From Stictocephala bisonia (lineage: Eukaryota; Arthropoda; Insecta; Hemiptera; Membracidae): a stretch of 64,000 nucleotides of DNA. This document shows positions 9,771 to 22,519 of this stretch, one piece after another (position 1 is the stretch's first letter; each line of letters begins with the position of its first letter). Under the pieces are notes generated by a model. It was not told where the DNA came from. It saw only the letters and a program-made list of their open reading frames with translations, and did not search any database. The stretch lies in the NCBI GenBank assembly GCA_035578905.1, contig JAQJVL010000251.1, forward strand, positions 161,615-225,614. Reading direction: 5' to 3'. The position numbers and the translations under genes were made by a program.

Positions 9771-11110
9771 GTTATAGAACAAAAAGTCGAAATTTGTGTT
9801 ACATTCGATTAATGTATGCAATTTTATGTTTGCGGTTAGTTCTTATTCACATTGTGCATATGGCCACCATATTTGATTTGCTAAAATCGTAGTTTTTCCA
9901 CGACGTCTCGAGAATTTATAAAATTTTCGTGGAAGAAAATCGTTTTTATGACATGAGAATTGTATTACAGGTTAGAGCCTCCCTATGATTCACTAAACAA
10001 ATACACCAATATTTTCCTGTTTGGTGTTCACCAAATACACCAATTAAAGGAAAGTATCTAGGTAAGTATACATGGTAAAGGAAGATGGTTGACTGGCCTT
10101 TATTTCATCGTACAGTCCACTAAGAATTATAAAATATATGGGAAAAGTATATTGTTAATATACAAATATTGATAAATTCTAGAATATAGAGACAAATTAC
10201 AATATTATAAACGCGAAAATACCCCCTAGAGACATTTTTAGGGGGCAGAAAATATATTCAGATCCCATGTCACTCAAAATAACCGAAACAAAATAACATT
10301 AAGTTTTATGATTGTGAAAGGTTTTTTTATAACGTTTACAATTCTAATTTTATTTTTTGGTGGTTAGAATTTACTAACAAAATATTCTAAGTAATTTAAA
10401 CTGAATTTAATATTTAAAATTATTAATAAAAAATAATTCAACAAATAAATAAATCATTGATTTATAGTCTTATATAGCATATATTAAAATGTAATATGGC
10501 ACTAGTTCTAGTACTAGCTACAATTTACAAAATGTATATTATAACGTTTTAATATGATAGTACATGACCTACAAACTAAGTTTACATTCCCTCTACTAGC
10601 GTGCCTAATTAACTATAGTGATTCAGTGTTGTACGGTTCGGTCTGGAGCCTTGTTTAGCTCAGCCAAGACAAAACAGAACAAACAACTCGATCTGAGAGA
10701 CCCATGTAAACAAAAGTAGAGAACGTTCCTCTAGACGTAGTAGTCTGCTTATAAAAATAAACAGAAATTCATTTATTTATTCCTGTCGCCAATCGTTAAT
10801 AATGTACTAACAAGCGAAATTAATTTGTATGTGTGAATCTAGATTTCAACTGTGACTAGTTATTAATTAAAAAGTGTCGTTAAATGATGCTATTACTAAA
10901 AATGGAACAACATATATCAAATGTAAATGAAGGCACTCTTACTCCATTGCCCACATCTTTAGGATTGAATTTGGTAAAATTTTCGATATAATAAATACAT
11001 ATGTTTGTTTATTGTTGTAAAGATTGCCAACCAGGTATGCCAACAGCATGAGTAGGTCTAAATGTCAATAAAAACTAATTGGAGGATTAAATAATGACGC
11101 CAAATATATA
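9771..11110. other. AT-rich stretch with a small GC-rich patch
   Basis: Mostly AT-rich without genes. About 10605-10760 is less AT-rich and unassigned. A short hairpin, CCCCCTAGAGACATTTTTAGGGGG, spans about 10222-10245. A (TA)-rich tract lies at 11106-11120. Confidence 0.5.
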
Positions 11111-12287
11111 TATATATATCATAGATATTTCAAATGGCCAAAGCCTTGGTACATTGTAAGAATTTTCTTTCATTAATAATATTTAAATTATATCTTGATT
11201 TACTATTTACAATGATTATTACTTTTAAAGTTTTTTATTTTATGATTAATTTGTTAAATTATTATAGTATGTATATGGATACTTTTTACAGTTATTATTC
11301 CATTATTCTTGATTTAAGCACATGTATAGTTTCTTTATTGGTTGTATTGTTAGTATATCACTTTAAGGTTTTAGTATTTGTTGAATTTTTATTTATTATT
11401 TATTGTACTACTTACAGAAAAATGTGTACAATATTTATTTATTGCTGCATAATTTACTTTCTAATTATTCTTAAAATTATCCTTAGTTTTTAGTTTATTT
11501 ATTTTTAGTATTTGTTGTAGTATTATAATATGTTATATATTGTTGATATGTTTATTTATTCATTATTGGGTTTTTAAAGTATTGTTATAAGCTTATAGAT
11601 GGTCATTCGTTGTATTGTTAGAATTACTTACTTGGTATTTTATTAGTTGCTGAATATTAAATTGTTTTAAGTTTTTAATTTTTTTGTCAAGCCGTCTTTC
11701 ATATTATGGATGTGTATTGGTTATGTCATTGGAACTAAATAAACATAAATATTCAAGGTAAGTCTCCCGATTGTTAAGGAAGAAAGAGAGCGTTATGTTA
11801 TAATGAGGGCCTTCTTATTGTTTATAATGTAATCTTCAATGTAGATTAACATGTAATATTTGTATTTATTTAATAATTAATGGAGGTTGAGGGGTAAGAT
11901 TATTATGATTTGGTTTATGTGTGCAGTTATGAGGCAGTGAGAGGTGATGAGTGTTATGATAATACGTTATGAAAGAAATGAAGAGTGAAGAAGGGTAGTT
12001 ATGTGGTTGAAGGGTGAATGATGTTACGAGTATATATAGAATGTGGTTTCAGAGAAGAAACAAAGGAGGTGAGTGATGAGAGGAGGGTCCGGAGTAGGGG
12101 GGATATACGTCATAGGGATGTTGCCATTACTCTCCTGATTATATTTTTGAGGGAAATTGTACATAGGATAGCTGTGTACGAATTTATTTGATCAACATAG
12201 ATTTGATTCATAGTATATTTGATGTGTACTATTTTGTTGAAATGACAACTCTATGATGAGGCTATATTCAGAAAATTGCTAAACTAA
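11111..12287. other. T-rich then G+A-rich stretch, no gene
   Basis: From 11130 to 11700 the plus strand is strongly T-rich. This creates an open frame at 11134-11493 that is hydrophobic only because of base composition (F, L, I, Y), so it is not called a gene. About 11880-12120 is rich in G and A on the plus strand. No recognisable family. Confidence 0.55.
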
Positions 12288-12557
12288 ACGTAATATTTAT
12301 TAAAAACTAAGAAAACTGTAAACGCTTTTAAAAATAGCCTCGTACAAATGAACGTCATACATACAATTTGGATGTAACGGATTTTTATGTCAACGCGTAA
12401 CTCATCTTTCTACTTTTAAAAAATAAGAAACTAACATTATATAATGCAGTTAAAAATCAACTCAGTTGTAACGTAATTTAAATTTATTCCATGAAAATTT
12501 AATTTAATTTATTCTACGTTTACGTGAGAAAAAAACGTATGTCAAAAGTTAGTGTTT
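12288..12557. repeat. Dispersed repeat, copy 2 (uninterrupted)
   Basis: Paralogue of 8559-8985 in the same orientation, about 3.7 kb downstream. It lacks the 140-bp MITE and therefore shows the empty site at about 12448-12462 (TTAAAAATCAACTCA). Confidence 0.85.
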
Positions 12558-13825
12558 GAGACCATACATTTTTTTATATTAGACCATAAAAAAAGACACA
12601 GACACAACTGAAGCCAACACCAGGACAGCCATAGGAACGTTTTAAATTATAAAAAATAGCACTATGAAAAAATATAAATTGTCTAATATACGAGTGAAAA
12701 AAAATAAACGGAGTGTCCAGCAAAGTCGTAAAATCACAAGAAACACCATTCAAAATACAAACGTTCTTTCCTCTTAAGCTGTAGGTCATTTAAATCTCTT
12801 TAAACCGTTTAAACGACTGATAACCATCGATATGATAACCTAGTGACCAGATTTCCGCATTCCAATGAAGGTCGCGGCCTTCCTCACCCCCCTCCCTGAC
12901 GCCTGTCATCAGCCAACACTGTATGACAGATAGAGTATCGGTCAGTTTGCAGGCGCTGAGGTTTTCTCTTTTTTGTTACGAAACACTTTATTTATAAAAT
13001 TCATTTAACTATGCAATTTGATGCACATGTCAATAGTAATCATTTCTCAACTCTCTCCGAACATTGTAAATTGTACGTGCAAGTATTGGCATACATTCAG
13101 CCATAATAAATTTACTTGAGTACACACTCGGCAGCGGTGAGTTTGCTAGGAAGCAGCCTCGCTTTTTCACGAGTGGACACTAGGTTTTATTCAACTAAAA
13201 ACGGAGTTGCCAATCACAAGTCATAAGTAGACTCAACGTGGTACTTATAGTGACTCATAAGTAGGCGCGTATAGTAGTATTGAATAAATAATACCACTAT
13301 ATTATTTATATGTGACGCGTATCAATTATAAATAATGACAGTAGACTACGTATTAAACCTAATAAAAATGTCTGTTAGAAAGAAGGATCAAAACCAAATA
13401 TTTAATGTAAATAAATAATTATATGTATGACATTTTATTTTTGAGACATACGTTTTTCAATAGGTTGAGAGATATACTGTATACAAATTCTTACGAAAAT
13501 TATTTACTAATCAATAAATTCTATTCACAATAATAATCCTTCATTTACTAATAACATACAACTTCCGGTAACGAGCCCAATATTTGGTGATAAAAATTTT
13601 GTAAATAACACCTGGACGAAGCTGTCACCAGAAGCTTTAGTTTTTAACGATGACAACGGCTTCTTAAGCCTTGGAAATAAAATCTTATATTTAATTTCTT
13701 TAGCAACTTGAGTGAGCCCTCTGGTTACAAAAGTACGGATCTACCGTAAATAAATAGAATTTAGATTTATTGACGGATATTAACAGCGTAGCTTAATTGA
13801 CAATCTAGGTTTCCTAGTGTACCCA
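12558..13825. other. AT-rich stretch, nothing recognised
   Basis: The minus-strand open frame at 12574-12789 has no recognisable features. About 12860-12960 is a GC-richer patch containing a C-run (CACCCCCCTCCCTG). No element could be named. Confidence 0.5.
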
Positions 13826-14215
13826 CCCATTCACTTGGGAAAAACTGTTATGGAGCTCACAAGCGATACGCTCTGTAATACTGTCTCTGCTCCCACTTTA
13901 CAGTGGCTTTAATCAGCATGTACATTTTGGATGGTGACAAGGCTTCGAAAGTTGATTAAGGAAGAAAACTGAGGCATGTAAGTTAGCTGAAAATCAGTAC
14001 GTTGTTTGGATTTTACGTTAAACTGAACGCCCTTTAAATTCCCTAGGTATTAGGTAATTACTAAACGCCCTCTCTGAGTATGGTTCGTCTGGCATCCTAC
14101 ACTTATGTACTCTTTCATATTGCTATATACACGTACCACTCACCCTTAATCAATACCACTGCAAGTCTAGGGTGGGTGGGTGGGTGAACACAACTGTCCC
14201 TGTAAGGTATGTTGG
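13826..14215 (+). repeat. Diverged SINE-family copy ending in a (GGGT)4 tract
   Basis: GTTAGCTGAAAATCAG at about 13983 is followed by a degraded version of the SINE body seen at 20.1 kb. The identifiable parts are the TTTGGATTTTACGT, GGTATTAGG and CTCTCTGAG segments. At 14170-14187 the plus strand reads GGGTGGGTGGGTGGGT, a perfect G-quadruplex motif. Limits are approximate because divergence is high. Confidence 0.4.
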
Positions 14216-14493
14216 CTTCTCAGAACTAATTGATCGTTCTGATAAACCGACTAAAAGGAGTGGTATAAAACTTAAATAAATTATAGGAGTAAGTCTTAGT
14301 AACCAATAAATAAATAATATACTTTGATTTATTTCAGTACTCTTGTGTCAACACTGAGTTGAGTACTTTAGCAAGAAGGGATGTCTGATTACTGCCTGAC
14401 ATATACCTAATAAAAAAGCAACATCATATGGTTAATCAATGTTAAAGTCCTTTTAAAGTTGATCAACGAAAAATCGTATGCTGTTTTTAATAA

Positions 14494-15764
14494 CATGTGG
14501 CCCATAAAAACCCGACACTTTTTAAACATCTGTTTATAAATGGTTCATTTATTTACAGATTTCATTGTTTAAGCATATGGTAATATAGGTTATGCCATTT
14601 TAGTAAAAATGGATCAGTGGATGGTTCAACATCGTGCATTTGTCACTGAAGTATTTTTAAAAAAATGAGTCTGTATCTACTAAACAACGAATTTTTCATA
14701 AAAATGTTCATGTTCCACGTCATTGCCGTGTTCCCTGTCGGAACACCATTAATAAGTGAGTTTGTAATTTTAGAAACACTGCATCCGTACTACAAAAGAA
14801 ACCAACTGGTAGGCCTAGATCTATTCGTACCCATGAGAATGTTGAAAGAATTCGTGAAACAGTGCTTCAAAGCCCAAAACGATCAGTCAAGAGGCAGTTA
14901 GTTACATTAGTAGTTTCAAGAGCAAGTATACATAGAATTTTACATCTGGATTTGAACTTCCGTCCCTACAAGATACAGGTTGTATAAAAACTTAATGACA
15001 CAGATCCTGGGTTTCGCATGATTTTCTGTCAAACGCATTCATGAAGAAAACATACTGCAATGTTTTATAATGTCACTTTGATTTTACAGGAAATTTTAGC
15101 CCTCAGAATTGTCGTTACTGGTCAAGAGATAATCCTAAAGAAATTCACGAACAACACTTGCATAACGAAAGAGTTACTGTGTTGTGTGGTGTTGCACGTT
15201 TTGGAGTAATCGGGCCATATTTTTTAAGATTACACCGGTGCAACAGTTTCTGTGAGTGCAGAACGATATGTTGAGATGATTCAGAACTTCTTAATTCTCC
15301 TCCGGCTGCAAGAGCTAGATATTGAAATGGACTCTATGGTTCTAGCAAGATGGTGCAACAGTGCACACAGCCAATTAGTCTATGAATGTTTTACGAGACC
15401 TATTTGCAGGACATCTCATCTCTCGCTTTGGTGATGTCACATGGTCTGCACGATCACCCGACCTAAGTGCTTGTGATTTTTTGCTGTGGGGTTACTTGAA
15501 GGTTAAAGTTTATGCTGCAAAACCCAACACCACTTTCGAGTTGAATAACTGCATTAGGAATGAGGTTGCTTCAATACCACGGCCTATGATCCGTAGGGTA
15601 ATGTAAAATTTTGTGAAAAGATTTGAGACTTGTGTGGAATTCGGAGGAATGTATAAAAAATAGCATATATAAGGGCACATTTTGGTTATTAAAAGAAAAA
15701 AAACAATCTAATTTGTAACATAGTCGTTTTATTTCAAAAACTCAGGTTTTTATGGGCCACCCTG
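14494..15764 (+). mobile_element. Decayed Tc1/mariner-superfamily transposon (DUF4817 type)
   Basis: The right end reads GGTTTTTATGGGCCACCCTG followed by TA, and the left end carries the complementary GTGGCCCATAAAAACC (14497-14512). The terminal inverted repeat is therefore about 20 bp with a TA target at the right. The left tip has lost or changed bases. The interior is filled by a broken transposase gene on the plus strand. Confidence 0.85.
14609..15663 (+). pseudogene. Transposase pseudogene, DUF4817 helix-turn-helix plus DDE domain
   Basis: The ATG at 14609 opens the typical N-terminus (MDQWMVQHRAFV). A frameshift near 14660 is followed by a helix-turn-helix region with VPRHCRVPCRNTI and SIRTHENVERIR. 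The middle shows QNCRYWSRDNPKEIHEQ, then GVIGPYF and VSAERYVEMIQNFL. The C-terminal part has LISRFGDVTW, ARSPDLSACDFLLWGYLK with the third catalytic Asp, and NFVKRFETCVEFGG. The segment that should hold the first catalytic Asp (SDEAHF) is damaged, leaving only HFDFTGN near 15078. The QQDGATAH segment is shifted out of frame near 15340. At least three frame breaks are visible, so it is inactive. The enzyme would have cut and joined the element's inverted ends. Confidence 0.88.
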
Positions 15765-16159
15765 TACAAGAGTCCCTTTAATAAAGTTATTAAAGAAGCT
15801 CTTGAATGCAAGTTAATTCCGTCAATGTGCCTGTAGCTAAGCTGCTTTACCTTCCCAACCCCAATATATTCTACCTCATCCACCCTCCACTTATAGTTAC
15901 TTAGATTGCAGATTACTTAGATACGGCAAGTAGACAGTTTCCTGCCTTCAATATGGTTAAATATGGCTTTATTTCAGTTTAGAAAAATATGGATTAAATA
16001 ATATTTAATCTTTATTAGTATAATACGTGAAGCCATTTTTTGTCAACGCAACTCCTACCTTATGGCTTGACCAACTGTTGAAGGGCCAAAACATTTTACC
16101 TCGCTTCGTAGTTGTGCAATAAGGTTTTAATTTTTTAATATTTTCAACCTGAGTACTTT
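15765..16159. other. AT-rich stretch, nothing recognised
   Basis: No supported feature between the transposon end and the next repeat. Confidence 0.55.
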
Positions 16160-16700
16160 TTCACTCGTAAGAATAACATGGAGAGAGATTTAAATGAATC
16201 GAAAAGCAACAGCTGTTCTAACTTAAATAATAATTTCCAAAAAGTAATAACAGCTGTTGGAATGTAAACAATTGTGTTTGTAATGTTGAGAAGATTAGAT
16301 ATTTCATAGTGTTAAACCAGAGAAGACTGTAAGGATTATTTTATTTACATACGATCTACTGAACTTGAAGATTTAAATGGTTATTTAATGCAATATTTAA
16401 TTTATTTAATTAATCTTCAGCTGTTAAACGAGAACAAATTAAATGTGACAACGTCACATTTTAACAAGAACACACTTTAATTAGCAAGGCAATGTTACTT
16501 GTGAGTAGGATACTGTAAATAAGTTGAATATTGTGTTTTTATGTTATACATTTAACAATAACACACTTTAATTAGGCTAACCAATATTTATATATTCCTT
16601 GGTAATATAATTGAATGTTTATACTAGAAGCAAGGCAATGTTACTTGTGAGTAGGATACTGTAAATAAGTTGAATATTGTGTTTTTATGTTATACATTTA
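16160..16700 (-). repeat. Dispersed family with internal 146-bp tandem repeat, copy 1 (partial)
   Basis: On the minus strand the order is tandem units (16700 to 16461, about 1.6 copies, one missing its middle), then a module with ACAGCTGAAGATTA, CTGGTTTAACAC and TTTGGAAATTATTATTTAA. The same modules follow one another at 57.7-58.16 kb on the plus strand, and the tandem part matches 22631-23214. Confidence 0.8.
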
Positions 16701-16864
16701 AATATTCCCCTTTTGGTGAAATTTTTTAAAATTAAGCAATTAAAAAAAATTAGCACGGTACCGTTTTATCCAACATTCACTACAAAATACTACAATCGAC
16801 CAAATAAATAAATAATACGACATAACCTATACAAAACTGAACATCTAGGCCTACACATAAAAAG

Positions 16865-16869
<5 letters not shown>

Positions 16870-16923
<54 letters not shown>
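16870..16923. repeat. (TA)n microsatellite
   Basis: About 27 uninterrupted TA dinucleotides. Confidence 0.98.
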
Positions 16924-16928
<5 letters not shown>

Positions 16929-17091
16929 CATACAAACTTAATTACTAGGCCTAACATAACAAATTATTTAACAGTAACAAAAATATGTATGTATATAAAA
17001 TTTTAAAACAGTAGAAAAGACAGAATAACAAATTAAAGAATATGACAATTAAATTTAAAAATGAATAATTAGTTTAAAAATAATATATATC

Positions 17092-17349
17092 CTATTTATA
17101 TTTGGGCGTGCAGGAAAATATTAGAGTTTCCAGTCTGATTCTATTTTTCTTATTCATTTGAACACTGTCCACCCACACCTCCAGCTCATCCGCCGGGAAC
17201 AAAATGGAAAGGACTGACTTGAGGACAGAAGGCTCCCATAAGGAGTAAGGAGAGTAGCGCAGACGCAAATTGGCTCTACAACATGGTTCCCAGGCCAGCA
17301 CAGTCGAGAAATGGCAGAAGATTGGCCGGACGGCAGGCTGAGGAAACAA
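17092..17349 (-). other. Unidentified ORF in a GC-richer island (doubtful)
   Basis: An 85-codon frame (ATG at 17349, stop at 17092) stands in a 250-bp patch clearly less AT-rich than its flanks. The C-terminal half (PADELEVWVDSVQMNKKNRI) looks protein-like in composition, with a run of basic residues at the end. I do not recognise a family. It could be a transposon fragment or a chance frame in a GC-rich patch; there is no clear splice or promoter context. Confidence 0.2.
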
Positions 17350-18558
17350 ATCCTACTCGAGGACCCAACACAAATTACAATATAAAATATACAAATAAAT
17401 AATAATGGAGTAAGAGAGTAATGTTAACCAAATTTGTTGACTTTATAAGTTGCAGGTTTTCATAAATGTTTTTTAAACATCTCAAAATTATCAGCAGTAA
17501 ATAAATTAGAACATTTTAGGAAGAAATTTACAATAACCTACAGAATTACAGAATATAACGAAATTAAACAGATAGATTAGGTTATTGACAAAGGACAGAA
17601 ATATAGTAAAAATGTACCTCAAATTGCAAAATGCTCAATAAAAGTTATATAGACACTAGACAAACTCTGAGACAAAATATTAGAACTAATGTTGAACATA
17701 AAACATAAATATAATAAAGAAATGAATTATAAAAAATAACATTGAGCAGATGGGCTCGGTCCTAGGTTGACCATTATCTAAACAAAGGACACAAACAATC
17801 TAACAACATACTGATAATAACAAGTAAATCTGATTATTATTTATACAAAAATATTTTTATCAAAAGTGTGATTAGGTTTTCAAAGTTAAACGAAATTTAG
17901 CAACTTACGTTAAATGTCTTTCTAGTCGACCGTAACCAAGTTAACAGATAGACGGAAACTCACTACAAAACCCAGGTGAACCGTCCAACCGAAAGGCGGA
18001 ACTACGGAACAGAACAAGGCTTGAGCCAACGGCCACGAAAGTAACAAGTCGACAGCGCAAGATCTAACTCATACAGCCTGGCAAACCAAAACGTAGAGTA
18101 ACCAAAAATGTACCGGTCAAAAGACCCGGTACAACGTACATATTACTTTTATTTAGGTTTTGGAGATGTTCAAATACTTTAATTATATAATCACTCTTTC
18201 ATTAAAGCATTCACTATTTTATTTATATTTAGTGGTTTATTGATAATTAGCATATTATTAATCAGTATAAGTTAAAAACAATGAATGTCTTACACACATA
18301 AATAAAAATTTGGTAAAGAAGTGAAAATATCACGATGAACCAATATCACACAAATTAAACCACGTTACCATCATGTGCTAAGAGGAACGGAATATTATAA
18401 TAGTTTTGTACTTCTAATACATTTCATTTGTAATAACTAAATAAACAGAATTGTTTTCATAGGTTTTAATGACGGCGAAATGTCCCTAGAAACAGATCTA
18501 AAATAGTAATAGTTGCAACCATTATGAGATACATTATATGTCAGTGCAGTTCCTAGCT
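17350..18558. other. AT-rich stretch with one GC-richer island
   Basis: About 17925-18135 is markedly richer in G and C than the rest and contains ACCGGTCAAAAGACCCGGTAC, a small inverted repeat (ACCGG/CCGGT). No coding frame or element was recognised in it. The rest is AT-rich without features. Confidence 0.5.
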
Positions 18559-18865
18559 AAGCTTCTTACAAACTAAATATTGCAAACAACCTGTTTCAAC
18601 GTAAACATCTGGCCATGTCAGGTTCATTTATTACCAAACTACAGCTCTGCCATTAGAAAGCCCCATCAGAATCATGTCACGTGTCAATAAATAAGCTTCT
18701 TACAAACACAATTTAATGCAAAGCATCTGTTTCAAATACTGGTACACATGCCACATCAAGTTTATTTATTACCCAATTAAATGTGTACAATGTGGAACCT
18801 ACATTAGAAGACATGTCGTGTGTCAATAAGCTTCTTACAAACACGATAATGATACTCTGTGTATT
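18559..18865. repeat. Degenerate tandem repeat, 134-145 bp, just over two copies
   Basis: Units start with AAGCTTCTTACAAAC at 18559, 18693 and 18838. Shared internal landmarks are CTGTTTCAA, CATGTC / CATGCC, TTTATTACC and the closing TGTCRYGTGTCAATAA. Confidence 0.8.
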
Positions 18866-19855
18866 ACAATTAATCTGTGATACATTTAAAATTACAAATA
18901 AAGTTTAGACAAACGTAACAATGATGAAACACTGAAACAGTTCAATATTTGAATTTGTCGTTCATTTTTCTAATGATACCTTTTTAACTCAAGCCTTTAT
19001 TATTGACTAATTTTTAAACACATGGTGATTATTTTAAGTGTGCACTATTGGGATCTTTGTAAATCTGCAGAGATACAACGATCTTTAAATGGGGAACCCC
19101 ACCTACGTTTTTTCATTATAAAAATATGTATTTAGTGATATTTAAAGAAAAGCCGCATTTTCCAAAATTGCGGACGACCTATTTTTTTCTAAGGGTGTTC
19201 CATGTGTTTAATAATTTTTTCTGATATAAAATGTGATTTTAAGCCTATATATTCTTTACATTCTTTCCGTGATATTAACCGTTTCTAATCTACGGTCAAT
19301 CAAATGATTTTAAACTGCAACTTTTGGCATCGTAAAATTGATGTAACAAAGGTGTTTTATTCAGTAGTGTTAGGCTGCTGGCTTAAATTCATACATATTG
19401 GTTGTTATAAAGGTTTAATTTATTAATAAAGTATAATGACTGCACAAAGCAGCAGTAGAAACTAGTCATATCGATGAATTGGATTACTTGAATGTACGTA
19501 ACTAAATCACTATAACATCGTAATCTGCAGCTTACATGACAAAAAACAAGCTATTAGTTTAACTTTGAGTATAGTTTATTAACTGAACTTAGAGCTCAAA
19601 ACAATTATAATGACGTATTCACAGTTAGGAGTTGTAAAACGGTAAGCATGCTCTTTCAAAATCAATATTTGTTTACCATTTTTATAATAACTTCCAGTTA
19701 TATTGTTAAATTATTTATAAAATGTATACATTTATTTGAAACAACCTAAAACCCAACTAATTAGTTTTTCACTAAATAATTAAAGTCTGCATAGACTGGG
19801 TGAGATATGTATCATTAAAAATAAATGAATGGAGATTACTGCCTACACTGGTGGC
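18866..19855. other. AT-rich stretch, nothing recognised
   Basis: No supported ORF, RNA gene or repeat. Confidence 0.55.
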
Positions 19856-20290
19856 ACAATGCTGTTACCCAGCTATTTGGGGAAAAGGTGTTGAGGATAT
19901 TGTAGGCGATAGGTTCTATGCAAGGTCCTCTTAATACCAACATGGCGTCCACTCAATGGTTGCCATCGACGTAGGCATTAATAGAGGAGTATAAAGTGTC
20001 CAAATATCCAATGATGGTACTCAATGTCAAGAGAACTGAGTATCAGTCTTGTCATTAGCTGAAAATCAGACCAACACTACGTGGTTCGGATTCTACTTAA
20101 ACATGTAGGTCCCTTAGTTGCCCTGGTTATTGGGCTATTTATAAATTGCTCTTTCTGATGAACAGTTAACCTTAGTCAGTAACAATGACTACACTCGTTC
20201 ATCTACACTCATCAAACTCATTCGCCCCTCATGTATTGACACCCGGTGTCTCAATAATGAATAAACAAATAATAATGAATCACTATCATA
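19856..20290 (+). mobile_element. SINE family copy (head A)
   Basis: It begins ACTGGTGGCACAATGCTG, a weak A-box-like start, with AGGTTCTATGC as a weak B-box-like block about 60 nt later. The body (ACCAACATGGCGTCCACTCA, GGTTGCCATCGACGTAGGCA, GTTAGCTGAAAATCAG, ACTACGTGGTTCGGATTC) and the tail (CAATGACTACACTCGTTCAT, CTACACTCATC, AATAAACAAATAATAATGAA) recur at 30.3, 44.1 and 48.1-48.8 kb. The tail also ends the copy at 29.6 kb. It is presumably transcribed by RNA polymerase III and mobilised by a LINE. Confidence 0.8.
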
Positions 20291-21903
20291 CGAAAGAATT
20301 AGTGGTAAAATAGGAGGCTACGAACTCTATAGTGGTCCGTCCTATTTATGTTTACTAACATAAACATACGTTTTAGATCTGTAAGTGTTTTTGATACACG
20401 ACTTGTTAAGTCTAATATACTATATAACCACTCTAACTCTATTACACTAGGACCTGTTACACTAGGACTAATGTTATGGACAGCATGAGTACTTATAAAA
20501 TCATTTTGTATATTTTAGCATATAGTACACAACGCCACAATGAGCCTTCAACTTGTGGCCAGCGGTGTCCAAGCTCGGCCACTCACTGGACACTCGGCAG
20601 TGACTGAAGGCGTGTTTTCACGAATCTATTTCAATTGACCGATTTTTTATTTGATCAACAAAAGTTAAAAGTACGTTGAATCAGTTTTAGATCACACGTT
20701 TCACCTGCAATCGATAAGTTTCTGAAAAACGTCTTCGATAGTAGTAGTGCGTGAAGGGGTGAATATTAAACTTAATTATTCTTAACATCCGCATTTCTCA
20801 AATCGGCAATGCCTCTTTCAATATAGGTACTTCCTAACAACTCAATACTCATTTTCACAAGGAAAAAAAAAAAAAAAAACCAACCAATCCCCGACAGACC
20901 ACTGTATGATGATGTATACGTTAGTGAATTAAAAAAATAGTTATTGAGATATACGGCCTTATAGATATTACCCTCGGCCACCCAAACAAGTGGTATTGAT
21001 ATAGCGATTTGAAAAGCAGCTCTGTGATCAACAGGTTCACACTTGTCAACTGACCTCGTGCAACTTAAAGATGACTAATACTTAAACGATAAAGTTTGAC
21101 TCGGTCAAAATTTTTTTTATGCTCTAAAAAGTTGATCGACTGAATTAAAACAAGGTTCTCACTAGGTTTTTTGTTCAACTTTAGTTGATCAACTAAAAAT
21201 CCGCGTGATACCTACCATCTTATACTAGGTACTAAGTACATAATGAAGGCTGCCACAATCAAAAAGTAAAAATATACATAATTTATTATATTAACCAACA
21301 AATAATGCGTGCTGCTCCAAAATTAAAGTTTGAATGAAATGCTGCCTACTGTGACTTATTGTGAATTTTTTTTAAATAATCGATAAATTGAAGGCTAGAA
21401 ACAGTTTAGGAGAGAAAGCTTCGATAAATGGGGTGGTAATGGATTTTCTCCGGTTGGATGAAGCTTAGTATTAGCTGGAGGGGCGATCAGAACCAACTGA
21501 CTATACCAAATACATTTTAACCTTTATAATGCAAAAGGAAGCATTATATTTTAACTATATAGCTAGTATTACTTTTTTTGGTAAAAAAATATGACGTTTC
21601 CTTAAAATTATCACACTTACCTGATGTTGTTGGTGTGGTTGATGAAAATGCGATGTTTTTTATTCAGCCTATGAACAAATCTTGTGACATGCTAAGTCAT
21701 GCTCCATGCTAAAATAAAGATAATATACATGATAAAATAATAGTTGCTGTGATCAAGCATAAGTCAAATAAACAGATTGTTCAGTTAGTAAAACTAACAA
21801 AGCAATAAATAGAACAAAATCATGCAAATAATATATATTTTTACAGAACACATGCAAACTAACACATGCTGAGCACATAATACTTTGAGAGAAAAGAAAT
21901 AAA
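20291..21903. other. AT-rich stretch, nothing recognised
   Basis: It includes a run of 18 A at 20862-20879. About 20530-20620 is slightly GC-richer and unassigned. The minus-strand frame at 20772-20981 is a chance frame through the A-run. Confidence 0.55.
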
Positions 21904-22200
21904 ATACAGGGTGTCTCTAAATTACGTTCCCAAACATAAGGATATGGTTCCTTGGGTCAAAATAAGAAAACAGTTCCCATAAAAATAGGTCCTAAAATGA
22001 TTTTTTTTCGGTCTTTTTGTCTGTTTTGTGTATTTTAAATATAATTTTGTAACTCAAGAACCACTAAAGTTATAGTACTAAAACTTGGCATAAAATATGA
22101 ATATTATGTACTTTTAATATAACAATTTTAAAATATATTTAAATTTAATAAAATTGCAGCCTTTTTAATATTTACTCGAACCTGACAATTACTCGAAAAC
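21904..22200 (+). mobile_element. One end of a DNA transposon (solo terminal fragment)
   Basis: TACAGGGTGTCTCTAAATTA at 21904 has the form of a Tc1/mariner-type tip, with TA before CAGGGTG. The following sequence (ACGTTCCC, GGGTCAAAATAAGAAAACAG, CCCATAAAAATAGGTCCTAA) resembles terminal regions common in insect genomes. No inverted partner was found nearby, so the other end is missing or beyond recognition. Confidence 0.4.
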
Positions 22201-22519
22201 TTGCAATCTAATCGAAAATTTATCAAATAGTAAAATGAGTAAATGTTTCATTAAAAATCAAACGAGACCTAATTTGTTAAAATCTTATCATAAATAACTG
22301 ATAAACATTCATTTTATAATGCTAGCTATGGACACTGCTTACTTAGCCATTGTTAGAACTTGTTGCGTAGGTTAGGTTATTTTACGTATGTCTAAGTTGT
22401 AACGAAACATAACCTAATATTATATATTCAGTATACATAATTTTATTGATATTCAAATTACTCTTTAGTGATATGTGATATAAATTAAGTACTTTGAGCA
22501 AGTCAATGGGGATAAAAGA

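Noticed and set aside
11134..11493. 119-codon hydrophobic ORF resembling a membrane protein
   Set aside because: The plus strand is T-rich, which yields F, L, I and Y codons by composition alone. No start context, domain or repeat family supports it.
20156..20175. CTGATGA in the SINE at 20.16 kb as a ribozyme core
   Set aside because: No stem II and GAAA follow; isolated heptamer.
22369..22384. GTAGGTTAGGTTA as a telomere-like TTAGG tract
   Set aside because: Only two repeats, common by chance in AT-rich insect DNA.
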